Below are positions 11,731 to 24,510 of a stretch of DNA of 64,000 nt, one piece after another. Below the pieces are notes generated by a model. It was not told where the DNA came from, did not search any database, and saw nothing but the letters and a program-made list of their open reading frames with translations. The position numbers and the translations under genes were made by a program. The DNA is taken from contig CM068315.1 in assembly GCA_034766995.1 (NCBI GenBank), positions 44,697,662 to 44,761,661 on the forward strand, written 5' to 3'. This DNA is from Acanthacorydalis orientalis (taxonomy: Eukaryota > Arthropoda > Insecta > Megaloptera > Corydalidae). Position 1 is the first letter of the stretch. Every line of letters starts with the position of its first letter.

Positions 11731-12544
11731 ATTGCATGTTTGTATATATTTATCCTATAATGTAATATTGTCAATAATCCAGGTATTAAATTACGTTATT
11801 TGTAATAATATAGTATAGTGTCAGTATACACGTAGAGCTGCGTTTCTTCTGAACAGCATACCATTTTATAATACCTACTAGACGATGACAGGTTACTTAT
11901 TTATGCTTATTATCTGGCATGACAATGTGTTTTTTACTTCACGTTCTGTGGCCAGGTCATGAGAATTTCAGTGCACGCTTCTGACACACCTCAATTTGCT
12001 CTTGGATAGAAATGTCACAATTTTATTATCAGATACACAGAAATATGTATTTCTATCAATGGGCAACGAAATAAATAATGTTGTAATATTCATATCATAT
12101 TTCTAAAAAGAGATAATTACATATGTTCGGTTACTTGTTAACGTATTTTTTTTATATCGTGTAGAAATATAGAATTAAAATACAATACATATTTATTGTA
12201 CTGTAAACTTGTACAATTTGTGTGCTGTAAAATTGTGTTGTTAATATTTAATGAATCTATTCTACTCTATTACTTATATATGTTTGTTTTTTTTTTACAT
12301 AGTTATTATTTTTGTATATTCGGTTATTTGGGGTTTAAGAGTGTGTCGACATCCAAGTTTATTGGCATCTAAGATTATATTTATATACAGTTCTCCCTGT
12401 CGTATCTCAAAGTTCGATAGTGCAACGATGTATTTTCCCCATCCTGTGCTTTTACTCTACATAGCCGACTGTAATTAAAGGGCGCCGAATAACGAACTTC
12501 AGAGCGTTTGAAATGGGCGTTTCTGTTCTACAAATCGTTCCTTC

Positions 12545-12650
12545 TTTGTATTGTAACTTTTATAGAAAATGAATGCTTGCAGAAAAATGGAATACATTTC
12601 AATCCTGAAAATATTCCACATTACTTTGTAATACTTTACGTTTATTGTAA
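12545..12650 (-). mobile_element. Mariner 3' end fragment
   Basis: Minus strand reads KVLQSNVEYFQD then stop, followed by the conserved 3' leader TGTATTCCATTTTTC. It belongs with the fragments at 4.6, 8.9, 23.8 and 29.3 kb; its terminal repeat is lost. Confidence 0.5.
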
Positions 12651-13760
12651 GGTATTCTCCTTATAATAGAAAATGATAACAGGACGATGTTTTTATATAT
12701 GGTTTCATTGTATTTTCTTATCTTACAATCAAGTAAAAATTCAAGAAATGATTGATATTTGTTTTATTAAAAAATCGAATATATTTCATAAAATCAAAAT
12801 TTTTTATTCGAGTTATTGAACAGACCAGCTTATTACAAATTATCAAAATGATTAAGAACTAAATCGAAGCATTTGTAAATTCTATTTGTGTCGCTCATTT
12901 TTCTAGTGAATATATAAATAAATATTGATATATAAAACTCTTACTGCTGTAGCGTGTACGATTAAAATTATACACGTTAAACACGTCATATTGAATAAAT
13001 TCAAAGAAAAACTTCACGTTTTCTATTAAATAGACATTTTAAATAGTCGCAAAGAAACTATAAAAAAAGCTCAAGTGGATTAGTTTACTAAGAAAAAAGG
13101 ACACTGGGAATGAATTTGTATGTATAAATAATTGAGGCAATACCCTGCATACAAAGAATTTTATTGTGAGACAGATGTCCTTTAATAAAAGTAAAAATAC
13201 ACTTCGGGACGAAATTAAAATTGGAAGCTATAAAAAGCAAGTTGGTAAATATTCAATTTTCAATAGAGACTCCAGGGACGGGAATTACGTACAATGATGT
13301 AGATACTTGTAGATTTTACCTTGCTTTGATATGTTCTTCCGTGAAAAGAATAAACAGTGAAATATATAGTAATTAAAAAAGTTGTTGCTGAAATGAAAGC
13401 GTGTTCCCAGTTTTAAGAAATTGTTGATCGTTTAAATTTTTATTTATCAATAAAAAAATGGTTTGAGTCAACGTTTCTCGATGTACTTTTATAAACAGCG
13501 AATACAGAATGCATAATTATATATTTCTTATGCAGATATCTATTTTTTACACATTTTCTGTTAGAAAGTAAACTGAAACAATTTAAAAATGTAATTAAAT
13601 CTAAAAAATAACAGTATTACACCAAATATAGCCGACTTGTCCTTGGAAAAACATTAATGTGCCCCTTTCGAATTAAAATCCATCAGTAGAGTTCAAACAT
13701 AATTTTTAATAAACAGTACATCAACATAGGAACCCCAAACTAATCTTTAACACAAACATT

Positions 13761-13800
13761 CGACGATTAGTCGATGACAATATATTTAGTCTAATCGTCG
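13761..13800. repeat. Perfect 10-bp inverted repeat
   Basis: CGACGATTAG and CTAATCGTCG separated by 20 bases. No surrounding element recognised. Confidence 0.8.
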
Positions 13801-15029
13801 TTTCTCCTTGTCAATTGACTCGACAACTTATACGATCATTACAATTAAAATGTCACATAAATAAAAAAATAAACTTTCGTATATCCTTTTAATGAAATTG
13901 TTAAAATTTCATGTTGTGATTAATTGTGACGTTTCATTATTTTATATGTGACTACATCAAGCGATTAAATTACATCAATCTCGCAATTATTTACATTAGA
14001 CACAAGATTTAATGTCTAATTGATGTGTTCCAAGCGTGTTAGTACGGTCGGAAAAGAAGTTCGGGTTTACAATGATTCTCTTGCGTGATGAAAAGTCGGT
14101 TGTATTTTTAGTTATGGAATTGTTTTCTTAGTATTTCGTTATTTATAATTATTATTAGCAGTCTTTCTATTTTATTATTATTACTAAAAAATATATATAT
14201 AAATATGTTTTCTAGATGTTTCAGAAATCATAATTTTGTACACTAAAAGCTTTATTTAAAATATATTTCATAAATATTGTAGTTCATTAAAGTTAATATA
14301 TAAAACCTTTTAATGTCATTAATTATAGAATTAATATAAAAGATATTCATTATTTTTATCTCCTAAATTGAATCCCATTACAGTTATTTTTTTGTAATTT
14401 ACTACAATTTCCATATTTATTATTTATTTTTTAAAAAAAATGCCATCTAATATGCTGCGAAAAAAAATAAAATTTTCGATATTTTTAAACTTGAAGTAAT
14501 ATCTCATTCTGTTATTTTTTATTCAAAAAGATTAATTGTATGCTACTTCCACTTTATTATTAAGTTTCTGTTCGTGAATGTCAGTTTTTGTCTACGCTGG
14601 AAATTTTCCAGATCATTTGTCATTTCAAATGACATATCATGTCATTTAAAAGGTAACCATTTAAGATATCAGTCAGACTTGTCGCTGTGTGTTTAGTTTT
14701 CAGATCATTTTTATAGAAATTTGTGTAGTCTTATTTTATTCGCAGGAGGTACGATTGATTTTCTTGTACGATTTCGAGCTAGGTAATAATATAGCTATGA
14801 CAACTCATCATATCAATAAAATATTTGGTAAAGAAACTGACAGTTTGTGAACAATACATTTATTCAAAAAAAGTTATTGTTCTATGCGAACTCTAGATCA
14901 CGGACGAATTCATTTTTTCTACAATCGGAGTGAATCTTGAACTTAAAGTTTAAAGTCTTCCTGATGATGATAAAAATCGTAAAGCTTATAGAAAAAATTA
15001 GCTCACATGTGACCTATAGACATTACATA

Positions 15030-15150
15030 ATAAATAATTGTTAATCATTTTTTGCGTATTTTTACGAAGATGCCATCATCTGTAGAGCGCTAAGGTATAG
15101 AAAAAAATTAATACGTGAAAGTGAATTTAGCGACAGTGTCAGTTTAAAAT
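15030..15150 (-). repeat. Family A, core fragment
   Basis: GATGCCATCATCTGTAGAGC with GCTAAGGTATAGAAAAA, then GTGAAAGTGAATTTAGCGAC. It lies about 90 bp from the mariner derivative at 15241. Confidence 0.5.
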
Positions 15151-15240
15151 TATTTTGACAAAATGAACAATTTCTAGAAAATATACTTTTTTTAATTCCC
15201 TATTACAAATCCGATATTCAACATTCAACAACCTAATGTA

Positions 15241-16060
15241 CGACAGCCGTTTGATAAGTATGGTAAAAAAGTAAGTTGAACACCGTTTCCTTTTTGGAAA
15301 AAATTTTTTTTATATCTCAACATAATCTTCATTGAGGAGTACACACTTGGTCCAGTGAATCTGTAAAATACACATTGGCGGCAGCGATGACATCTTCATT
15401 CGACGAGAATTTCTTCTCACCGAGCCAAACTTTCAAGTTTCGGAAGAGGAAGAAGTCACACGGAGCCAAGTCCGGAGAATAAGGTGAATGGGGAATCAAT
15501 TCAAACCCTAAATCGTTCAATTTTTCCATTTCGACGGTCGATTGGTGGAATCGTGTGTTATCCTGGTGAAAGAGCACTTTTATGTGTGCCAATCTTGGCC
15601 GTTTTTGTTTCAGTTATTCTTTCAAACAGTCGAATTATGTTGCATAATAGGCTCTTGTTATGGTTTTTTTTTCTCATCGTTAAGTAGTCGATCAGTATAA
15701 TTTCTTGGGAATCACAAAAACAGTGACCATCAATTACCCAGCCGACAAAACAGTCTTCGTCTTCTTTGCCGCACTTTCACCAGTCGTTGTCCACTGCTTT
15801 GACTGCTGCTTCGACTCAGGTGTGTAGTAGTGAATCCATGTTTCATCCACGGTGACGAATCGACGCGAAAAGGTCTGTTCGTTTTACATTTTTGCGGCAA
15901 CTATTATAATGCTTACTTCAAACATCTGTAAAATGTGAACAACGCGTCGCTTCTAGATAAAACTTCACCTGTGCTTGTTAAAAAAATAACACTTGATAGC
16001 CGCAATGTTACCAAATGCATGGTTACATCATATCAATTTACCAAACTTAGCAAACGACCG

Positions 16061-16063
<3 letters not shown>
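15241..16063 (-). mobile_element. Internally deleted mariner derivative, copy 1
   Basis: Terminal repeats CGACAGCCGTTTGATAAGTA and, on the minus strand, TGACGGTCGTTTGCTAAGTT. TA at 15239-15240 and 16064-16065 fits the target duplication. The right end runs straight into a (TA)n tract. Length 823 bp against about 1.28 kb for a full mariner. It shares its internal deletion with the element at 39.6-40.4 kb. Confidence 0.85.
15329..15899 (-). pseudogene. Mariner transposase relic, copy 1 (DNA-binding part deleted)
   Basis: The start codon region (ATG at 15899, followed at once by a mutated stop) is fused to the catalytic region. Readable pieces are VTVDETWIHYYTPESK (first Asp), then, after frame breaks, LFHQDN (second Asp) and YSPDLAPCDFFLF (third Asp), with exactly 34 residues between the last two, the DD34D spacing of mariner. 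Roughly 140 N-terminal codons carrying the helix-turn-helix motifs are missing. Confidence 0.8.

Positions 16064-16138
<75 letters not shown>
16064..16138. repeat. (TA)n microsatellite abutting mariner derivative copy 1
   Basis: Begins within two bases of the element's right terminus. Confidence 0.95.
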
Positions 16139-16140
<2 letters not shown>

Positions 16141-16284
16141 TCATGATAAGAACATGAACGCAAAAAAAGATGAACTGGTAAATGTTTACACATATATTAG
16201 AAAAGGTTTGAAAAATTGATGAAAGAATTAGAGAAGCACGAAAGGAAGTACAGAAAAGTCTTATAGTAGAAGATTACTTTTTTC

Positions 16285-16435
16285 TGTCTTATCTTAGCGC
16301 CGCTGTGAGAATGCTGATAATGGTATCGAAATGCGCATAAGTAGCAATCAAAGAGAATCAATAATCAATTATTGAACATTTGTGCTTTGTGTTGGAAATT
16401 ACTTTTACAAAAATTCATTTGTAAAAGTGATTTTT
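16285..16435 (+). repeat. Family A, half element
   Basis: GGTATCGAAATGCGCATAAG and AATCAATAATCAATTATTGA; the end reads ATTCATTTGTAAAAGTGA. Confidence 0.65.
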
Positions 16436-16599
16436 TCACCATTAAGCTTATATTTAGTTATATTTGTATCTGGTTTATTTTTCTGTAATAGAATTGTGTT
16501 TTCCGATCTGTACGCAATTCAGTTAGTAAGAATTTTTGTGAACTTAAAAAAAATGTGTGGAGTTTTTCTGACAAAAAGGTTGAGAATTGATACTATGGA

Positions 16600-16606
<7 letters not shown>

Positions 16607-16648
<42 letters not shown>
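16607..16648. repeat. (TA)n microsatellite
   Basis: Uninterrupted; followed by TGTAATATATC. Confidence 0.95.
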
Positions 16649-16650
<2 letters not shown>

Positions 16651-17007
16651 ATATATCAAAAAAATATTCTTGTACTTGAACATATCGGTGTTTAGATGCG
16701 CAACCCACAATCATTTCAGTGAATAATGGTGGAGTAGAGAAATACATGTATTGACTTTTCATTTTTTTATATTCAGAATTATATTTTTTACTCAGGGTTT
16801 AAAATATAATAACCTGTTCTATTTATATAAAACTGTATTTAGTATTTATCCATTTAAACTATAGATGTACTTTTACAAGTATAGGTATTACTTTTGAATT
16901 ATTTTTTATATTATTTATATCATACTGTTTTTGACATACATATATAAACAACGAATAATTGCGTTGGAATACAAATCCATTAAAATTCACATAAGGGATC
17001 TGTGTAT

Positions 17008-17012
<5 letters not shown>

Positions 17013-17067
<55 letters not shown>
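17013..17067. repeat. (TA)n microsatellite
   Basis: Uninterrupted; followed by TGTAGATAAATATATAG. Confidence 0.95.
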
Positions 17068-17070
<3 letters not shown>

Positions 17071-17711
17071 GATAAATATATAGCAAACGTTCCGACTAGT
17101 TGATTAGATATTCTTGTTATATTTGATCATCTGACCGTAACTGACTTGCCAATTATATCGATAACCATTAGAATTTGCCGCTTGAATATGATGATAACAG
17201 TGCTATAGGTGCAGATTCTTCTATCCGTACATGGCTATGCACCATAAACCGCTTCGTCGAGGTTAGTTTTAAAGTAGCGAGTTCGATATACTGTTTGTTA
17301 CTTGGATTTCAATTAAATACCTGAATCAAATTTTTAATTTCGACGAACCAATATTGTCAGGTGCACGGTGCTTAAATCTTCCACGATTTCGGTTCGCTTT
17401 TCGTCTCATATTTTTTTTGTTTTTACTAAGAATCTGTGTCTTTTTTATTGAAGTTGTCCGATTTTAAGACTGATCCACATATAATCTATTTTTTTTATAA
17501 ATTCAGCAAATTTTAAATGACTGTGCGATGATATTAAATTAGTGTATTATTTTATATTAAGTAAATATGTTATGAAATTGAAATTAAAATCGAACAACTG
17601 TAATATTATTATAACGATTCAGTGATCTTCAAATTATCTTTGGTACTGATAAATGTTAATCAAGTCTGTGTTTACTTTTACTATAGTGTTTCCTCATTTT
17701 AATTTTTGGTG

Positions 17712-17715
17712 TGTG

Positions 17716-17764
<49 letters not shown>
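17712..17764. repeat. (TA)n microsatellite
   Basis: Preceded by GTGTGTGTATG. Confidence 0.95.
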
Positions 17765-17768
<4 letters not shown>

Positions 17769-18398
17769 GTAAATAAATGAATATTTTATAAGTAAATTAA
17801 TTATCGATATTTAATACTTCAAGAAAAATCACAAATTACAGACCGAAAACTTTTTTGATGAGTTCAGTTTTTTTAAAAAAAGAATCAAAAGCAATTTTCT
17901 AATAAAAGCAACTCTGTCATCTAGTGATATTTATAGTGAGTGATAAAACAACAATAAAAAAAGAAACAAAAACGTATCTCGTAACGAATTATTCGTGTCA
18001 GTTATTGAGAGTTTATTGATAATTGATATTGATTAATAATTATTTATATTAAATATTGGAAGGTACTTCTGTATGAAGTTAATTTCAGTCGTTGTGCGAA
18101 ATGGGTGAGTTAATACAATTTATTTGCATGCCTAACTATCGAGAGATACTAATATCGTGACAGTGTATGCAAAACATAACCTCAATTCGTATTTACTACA
18201 TTTTAGATTAATTTAGAGATTTACATAAATTTTATATCGAAATTATTTTTAAATATGATTGTTATGAAATCAATTTTTTATTTTTATTAGTTTTTAATTA
18301 AATTATTGAATAGCATTAATTTCAGACATACATATACAGTTTATTGTTTACACTTTCTTTTATAACAATTATTTATTATCGTTCTGTTCTTCTAATTA

Positions 18399-18399
<1 letters not shown>

Positions 18400-18458
<59 letters not shown>

Positions 18459-18469
18459 TTATATATGTA
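18400..18469. repeat. (TA)n microsatellite
   Basis: Followed by TGTATGTATTTATATATG. Confidence 0.95.
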
Positions 18470-18654
18470 TGATATCCATTACAGTGCTAAATAATATAAT
18501 TAAGCATGTTTTTCTTGACCAGTAAGCTAGTACAGTAAAGTAATGAATGACAAAATATTTTCATTGGTTGTACAAGTCTTTTTATTAAAAATTATGAAGA
18601 TTGTAATCATTGTAATATATTGAAGATAGTTGTACATAAAAAAATCGGTCATTT

Positions 18655-18860
18655 TAATGATTTTTTAATGGCGATGTCATCTTTCTCCAAGCTCCAAAAT
18701 GCAGAAAATATATTTCTGACAAAGATGTCATCATTAAAATGCGCATAAGCCATTTTTAAAATGACACAATAAATCATTCAGTTCGTGGATATTATGAGGA
18801 AAAAATATCGCGTATAGAGAGTGAAATGTCATTTGTGAAAGTGAATTTAAAATTATGATT
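18655..18860. repeat. Family A, inverted core pair
   Basis: AATGGCGATGTCATC followed by AAGATGTCATCATTAAAATG in the opposite sense, then GCGCATAAGCC and GTCATTTGTGAAAGTGAATT. Confidence 0.6.
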
Positions 18861-19142
18861 GTGACAGTCGTAGATATTTCTCCAGATATAAAATAAGTAT
18901 ATAAATATTAGGGAGAATTTCTAAGACATTGAACTAGATGTCTTCCTCATTGAGGTTTTTAAGATATTCCATATTTTGGCTCTTTTATAGTTTATTTATT
19001 GTAAATAAAATTTACAATATGAGAGACCTATTTCCTTAGAAGTTATCTTCCAATAAAATGATGTAATACTGTCAAAATTAATGTTATTTTGTTCAAGAAG
19101 TTATGTTACTTTTATGTATTCGTATTTATTTTTTTTTGTATT

Positions 19143-19146
<4 letters not shown>

Positions 19147-19182
<36 letters not shown>
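19147..19182. repeat. (TA)n microsatellite
   Basis: Short, pure. Confidence 0.95.
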
Positions 19183-19185
<3 letters not shown>

Positions 19186-19939
19186 TTTGAATATAAAAAA
19201 GTAATTTAATAAAAATACAAAAAAATATTATAAATGACTAATTATTATACTGAATAATTAATACAAACTTGTTATAAAATAAACATTGTTAACTTGAATG
19301 ATGTATAGTGACATATTAATGTTATTTATATATTATGTCGTTGAAAATTACAAAAGACGTTCAAACTTATTTTAAACGATATTTGATGAAAAGTTGTATG
19401 AATTATTTCTTAATTACCGGAATGATGTATATAATAAGCTTATTGATATTATGATAAAATGACAAACTTTGTAAATTAAACGACTTTTAAAGTATTGACA
19501 GAATTGTGTATCAAAATTATTTGTGAATGTGGTTTTGAGGACCAGTTCTTCATTTTTATTATTTTTTAGTTCGATTATCAAAAACATATAGATAAATAAT
19601 AGTATGTAAAAATGCTTGAAATTAAATTTTGTTTGCTATTACATAAAATATTGACAATATATATTTCTTATTTTAAATATAAAATCGAATGATTAATTTT
19701 ACGACTGATATTTAATCGAATATCGGTTCACAATTTATCAAACTCTGTATTTAAAAGGAAGTGAAATTCGGATATTAATATTCTCGAGTAAAATTTTAAT
19801 ATCCGGTTGAAATTGTATGTACGTTATTATTATTTTATGCATAAAATATGAATTATTAAGTTGGTACGAATGGGAAAAAATTAAATATCCAAATCTAACA
19901 AATGCAACTTAGTAATTTACATAATTATATTTTATTGAA

Positions 19940-20013
<74 letters not shown>
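19940..20013. repeat. (TA)n microsatellite
   Basis: Pure tract of about 74 bp. Confidence 0.95.
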
Positions 20014-20016
<3 letters not shown>

Positions 20017-20369
20017 AAATATAAATAAATTGATTTAATGGTTGTTATTCCAAAATATATTTGCTTGCATTGTTTAATATCAATTTTTTTAATTAAAAGT
20101 TACCAACATTACATTTGTGAAGGAAAATGTCAGTTGTAGAGATCAGGAATTTGTGTAATTGTTTTTAATTTTTTTTTGTTATATTATTTTTAAGATAATT
20201 GTGTAATGAAGTTTAATCAAATATTACTTTTTTAAAGAAGGTTTTAAAAGTCAATATTAAAAAAGTGTATGAAATTATTATTAGTTATATCTAAATTTTA
20301 GCGTTTTTTCTTTCAAAACAATTAACTTTATGTTAATTTATCATTAAAAAAACGTGTTTTACACACCAC

Positions 20370-20530
20370 AATATTTTGAGGCTGTTGTTAAATTGATTTT
20401 CACAGATCAATTATTTATTCCATTCTACAAAACTATTTTTTAATTAAATTTTATTAATAATTAATTATTGATCATTTTTGATTATTGCTTGTGCGCATTT
20501 TGATGGCAACGCCATCATCACCAGAAAAGA
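20370..20530 (-). repeat. Family A, half element
   Basis: TAATTATTGATCATTTTTGA, TTGCTTGTGCGCATTTTGAT and GGCAACGCCATCATCACC. Confidence 0.65.
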
Positions 20531-21408
20531 AATCAGTGCAAGAACTGTATTGTGATTTTCAATGTATTGATTTAATTTTCAATTTTTTTTACAATCTTTT
20601 TATAATATTTTGTAGTCAACGAAATAAGAAAATTTAAAAATGTATTTTAAAATAGTCGTTTTATACAATTTAAAATTTTCGATATAAACGGTTTTCCAGA
20701 AAGTTTATCCGTAGACTAATTTATCGCTAATAGAAAAAAATTGTCATAAACCGGACTGAAACGAAAAATCACGTAAACATTTAGCTTACCGGGACCGTTT
20801 GCTGTGTAAAACATTTTCGTGAAGCTTTTATGCGTAACTTGTGGAAATCTGTACTACGTGCAAGTGGAGAATTGCAAATGTCACTTCGACAATCCCACAG
20901 TTCTCCATCACCGTTTTCGGTCGTATAAATATTCAATTCAGCCGGGTTTTAGAATTTCTATTGAATAACATAACGTGTATTCAAATTTTCTTTTGTCTGT
21001 GTATGGTTTTGCCGTTGATTATTTTGGAATTATTATTAAAAAAATGTATTCAGAATCGTTTACATTCATTAAAATCACATTGGTTTATTATATGAAAATC
21101 TCTTTTATCAGTTGTTTTATTTATTTTTTCTATGATTTACATGTTTCAAAATACTGTTGTTTATTAATAGGTAGATTAACAAAAACAGTATTTTGAAGTT
21201 AGATTACATTTTTTTCTGAAAAATGTTTGTTAAAAATTTTTAGCACTTTCCCACTCTCCCCTTTCAAAGGGATAATAGTTTCTTGAAAATAAATATATAA
21301 AAAATCTCAGGTTATAAAACGTGCAAATGATTCCCTACTTTCTATATTTGAATTAAAGTGTGTAGGTATTAATTTTTGTTATTAAAAAAGGGATTTGTGA
21401 TTGTTTTG

Positions 21409-21410
<2 letters not shown>

Positions 21411-21447
<37 letters not shown>
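21411..21447. repeat. (TA)n microsatellite
   Basis: Pure; ends TATGTTTC. Confidence 0.95.
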
Positions 21448-21449
<2 letters not shown>

Positions 21450-22636
21450 TCATTAATGACTACAAATATCCCATAAATATTTTATCAACAATAAAAGCTG
21501 TACTGCAATAAATCTTTGTCATTTCGTGACATTTATTCATCCATGTATGTCCTGAATGATTGATTTGAGATTTTATGCTCATAGGAATTTTTTATACTTT
21601 ATTTGACCTTCATTATTTACACCTAGTTGAATTTTCATTACTTTTCAGGCAGTTAAAATTTCTTGAAATATTTTTATCGCATGTAGTCATTGTATCTAAA
21701 TCAAATATCAGTTTTGTTTTCAATAAAACTCACGATCGACCTAATTAGATCAGTCCCGTTCGAGAATTACGCTATGTTTCTTATAATTTGACAATAAGTC
21801 TACTTCTCAGAATCATATTAAAAAAAATAAATGAGACATTTAGACGAAGTGTCTGAAATAACGGACGTATTACAGACGTTTAAAATGAAATTATATGGTC
21901 TTAATGAATCTTCTTCGCTCTAATTGCCACATACTTTCTGTAAGTAAATATGCGTTTGTTTATTCAAGAAGTGTTTGACAAGAGATGTACTGTGGTTAAA
22001 AATTAGCAATAAAAATTAATAAGTTTTCTTAAAAGAATAATAATTCTTCTATTTAAGGTCTGATTATATATTTCTGAAATTAAATTTATACTGGAAAAAT
22101 ATATAAAATAAAATAAAGCACAAAATTTAAACAAGAATGTATAAGTATAAAAATATTTACCTATTTTCTGCAAAATATGTTTTTATATAAAGTCTAATAA
22201 TTACATTTTAAGTAGGAATGTTTATTTCCCGGTATAGAAACATCTGCTTATTTTTAGAATCCAAAAAGACGATTGTGCTTCCTCTTTATGTTTGCACACA
22301 CATAAATTGTACGTTTATATTCACAAATATAGAATAAATGACATTAACTTTTCATATGAAAACTGCGTACAACGAACACCAAACGTACGGCAAACACTGG
22401 GGCATGCTTCAAAATAATTTACATGACGTTAAAACGTAAATAAATGTTACACCTGAGCACTTTCATATTATCGTAATTAATAAGTGTAAGCACAAATAAA
22501 CAATCTATATAATTTATCAAATCTGTAAATATAACTTGACATATTTAATTTACATCAAATGTATTTATCTCGCTTGATTTATGGAATTTGGATAGTGCAT
22601 GCTCAGCTGAAAATTGTTATACTTTCGACACAATTT

Positions 22637-22639
<3 letters not shown>

Positions 22640-22682
<43 letters not shown>

Positions 22683-22733
22683 CCTATATATATATATATA
22701 TATTATATATATATATATTATATATATATATAT

Positions 22734-22784
<51 letters not shown>

Positions 22785-22790
22785 GTGTGT
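22640..22790. repeat. Compound (TA)n array with phase shifts
   Basis: (TA)n interrupted by CATATACC, then three TTATATA phase slips about 20 bp apart, then (TA)n and (TG)n. A higher-order structure in the microsatellite. Confidence 0.9.
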
Positions 22791-23031
22791 GTAATGCAGA
22801 TTATATAATAATATATTCTGCTAAAATTCATTATAAGTATTTTTACAATAACGTATATTCATTTTTATTTATCAAATTATTAAACTCAGACAGCTGAGTT
22901 GCTATCTTGCAATAACATATTCTCTTGTCCCCTCTTTTATCTTAATTAAATCATTAATGCCATAATTAATTCATGTCATCTTTAAATTAAATTCTCGTTC
23001 GTTTATTATACTTTGTATCAGATTAAAAAAG

Positions 23032-23400
23032 ACTACATGTTTCGAATATTGAAAAGATAAAGTATTTTGAAAGTAAAATATAAAGTATAGTTATTTCATT
23101 TCGTACTGAAATAAAATAAATTTCCAAACAATATTTTGTAAATAATATACTGAAGAAGAAAAAAGGTAAACTATTCTCTGGATTTTTTTGTTAGAAAACT
23201 AATAAACATTACAAATATTACATGTTTCGAATCTTAGAACGATAAAACATATTGAAAGTAAAAAATAAACTATAGTTATTTCGTTTCGCACTGAAATAAA
23301 ATAAATTCTCTAACAGTAGTATTTTATAAGTAATGTGCTGAAGAGGACAGATAAACTAGTAATGGAATCTGCTAGAAAAATAAGAAAGATTCTAGGTATT
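23032..23400 (+). repeat. Two-copy tandem repeat, unit about 185 bp
   Basis: CATGTTTCGAAT starts at 23036 and again at 23221. Each unit continues through TATAGTTATTTCRTTTCG, CACTGAAATAAAATAAATT-like sequence and a GTGCTGAAGARGA end. The units differ by scattered substitutions and small indels. Confidence 0.8.
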
Positions 23401-23760
23401 ACAATACTTTTCTATCAGAATATAAAAAAAAGAATGTTTTTACAGAAGTGGCTTTTACTATAGGTAAATATTTTATTTCTTTTCTATGTTCTAAATTGAC
23501 ATTTATTTTTATAGAATTATTTTAACTACAGTGCATATTTATCAATTCTCGTTTCATAAATGTTTGTACAAACATTTAAATTATTTTGAAATCGAAATTC
23601 GAGGTTTAATATGGTTCTGGATAATAGCTTTGCTACTTTTAGATTATTTTTCTTTACTATTTTTCTTATTCTTAAATCTTTTGTCACTTCTATCTCTTTT
23701 TTCGTCATTCTTTTTTTTAAATTTTAATTATTTTTGCTATTAACGATTTAAAAATAAATG

Positions 23761-24040
23761 TTAGGTGTACAAATTAATTCGGTGCCTTTTGTTTTAAAAA
23801 AATAATATTTATTTATGGAAAAATGGAATACATTTTAATCTTCAAAACATACTCTATTATTCTCCATCTCTCGGTCAAGCGCTAATGACCTTAATTGTCG
23901 ACGCGCCTTTAAACCTCAAATAGCCAACCACTATTTCTCGGGTAACTGATGAATCTCTTGTCGAGAAAAAGATGGGGGCTTTGATTTAATGAATTTGCAA
24001 TGCATTTTCGGACCTCTTCCACTGTTTTCAAGTGGGTAAC
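23761..24040 (-). mobile_element. 3' end of a GDEKW-type mariner
   Basis: Terminal repeat TTAGGTGTACAAATTAATTC at the left. Minus-strand reading gives FIKSKPPSFSRQEIHQLPEKW with breaks, a strong mariner C-terminal match. An unrelated-looking, GC-richer insert (23870-23935) separates it from the terminal ENN...YF remnant. Confidence 0.65.
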
Positions 24041-24321
24041 AATAAAATTTAAGAAATATGATAAAAGTTTATGTTACTGAATACTTTTAAAATAAAAAAT
24101 GAAAATAATATTGATGTCACGTTTTCGGAAATACTTTTACTTGCGAACTTCAGCAGTACTATTGTTTTTTTGCTAACAAAAATCGGATCACGGCACGATT
24201 CTTGCAGCTGGCTGAATTATTTATTGTTGCACTTATTATAAATCACTCACAAGTGATATCAAACACGAATCCGAGGACAACAAAATGCTTGACGGCTAGC
24301 CAATGAACCACGTAAATCTGT

Positions 24322-24333
24322 TGCGCGTGCGCA
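24322..24333. promoter_or_regulatory. NRF-1/Ewg-like palindromic site
   Basis: TGCGCGTGCGCA differs by one base from the NRF-1 consensus YGCGCAYGCGCR (Ewg in flies). It sits in a mildly GC-richer stretch (24130-24360) that lacks recognisable transposon sequence. No gene is seen beside it, so function is speculative. Confidence 0.25.
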
Positions 24334-24394
24334 GTCTTATCATTCATGTTTAATTGGTTGTAATTACAAAAGGGACCTTACTTCAAAAGCACGC

Positions 24395-24510
24395 CTCATA
24401 AGTAACGATCAGAATGATAAGTAATCAACAATTTAATATTTTTAATCGGAAAAATATTACCTAGTTTGTGGAGGAGTAAAAAAATTGTGAAAGTATCAGG
24501 TATATCCAAG
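24395..24510 (+). repeat. Family A, half element
   Basis: AGTAATCAACAATTTAATAT, AGTTTGTGGAGGAGTAAAAA and TTGTGAAAGTATC. Confidence 0.5.

Larger units (their letters stand above)
9394..15030. other. AT-rich stretch with few recognisable features
   Basis: Apart from the mariner scraps, family A copy, TA tract and inverted repeat listed, nothing is recognised. The 75-codon frame at 12251-12478 and the GC-richer 11825-12010 are unassigned. Confidence 0.45.
16440..22560. other. AT-rich stretch dominated by TA tracts and family A
   Basis: 17100-17400 and 20690-20930 are GC-richer. The second has an 84-codon frame at 20841 with no known domain and no good splice signals. No host gene seen. Confidence 0.45.

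Noticed and set aside
15484..15687. Plus-strand ORFs over the mariner copies (also 39784-40068 and 40065-40307)
   Set aside because: They are shadows of the minus-strand transposase relics.
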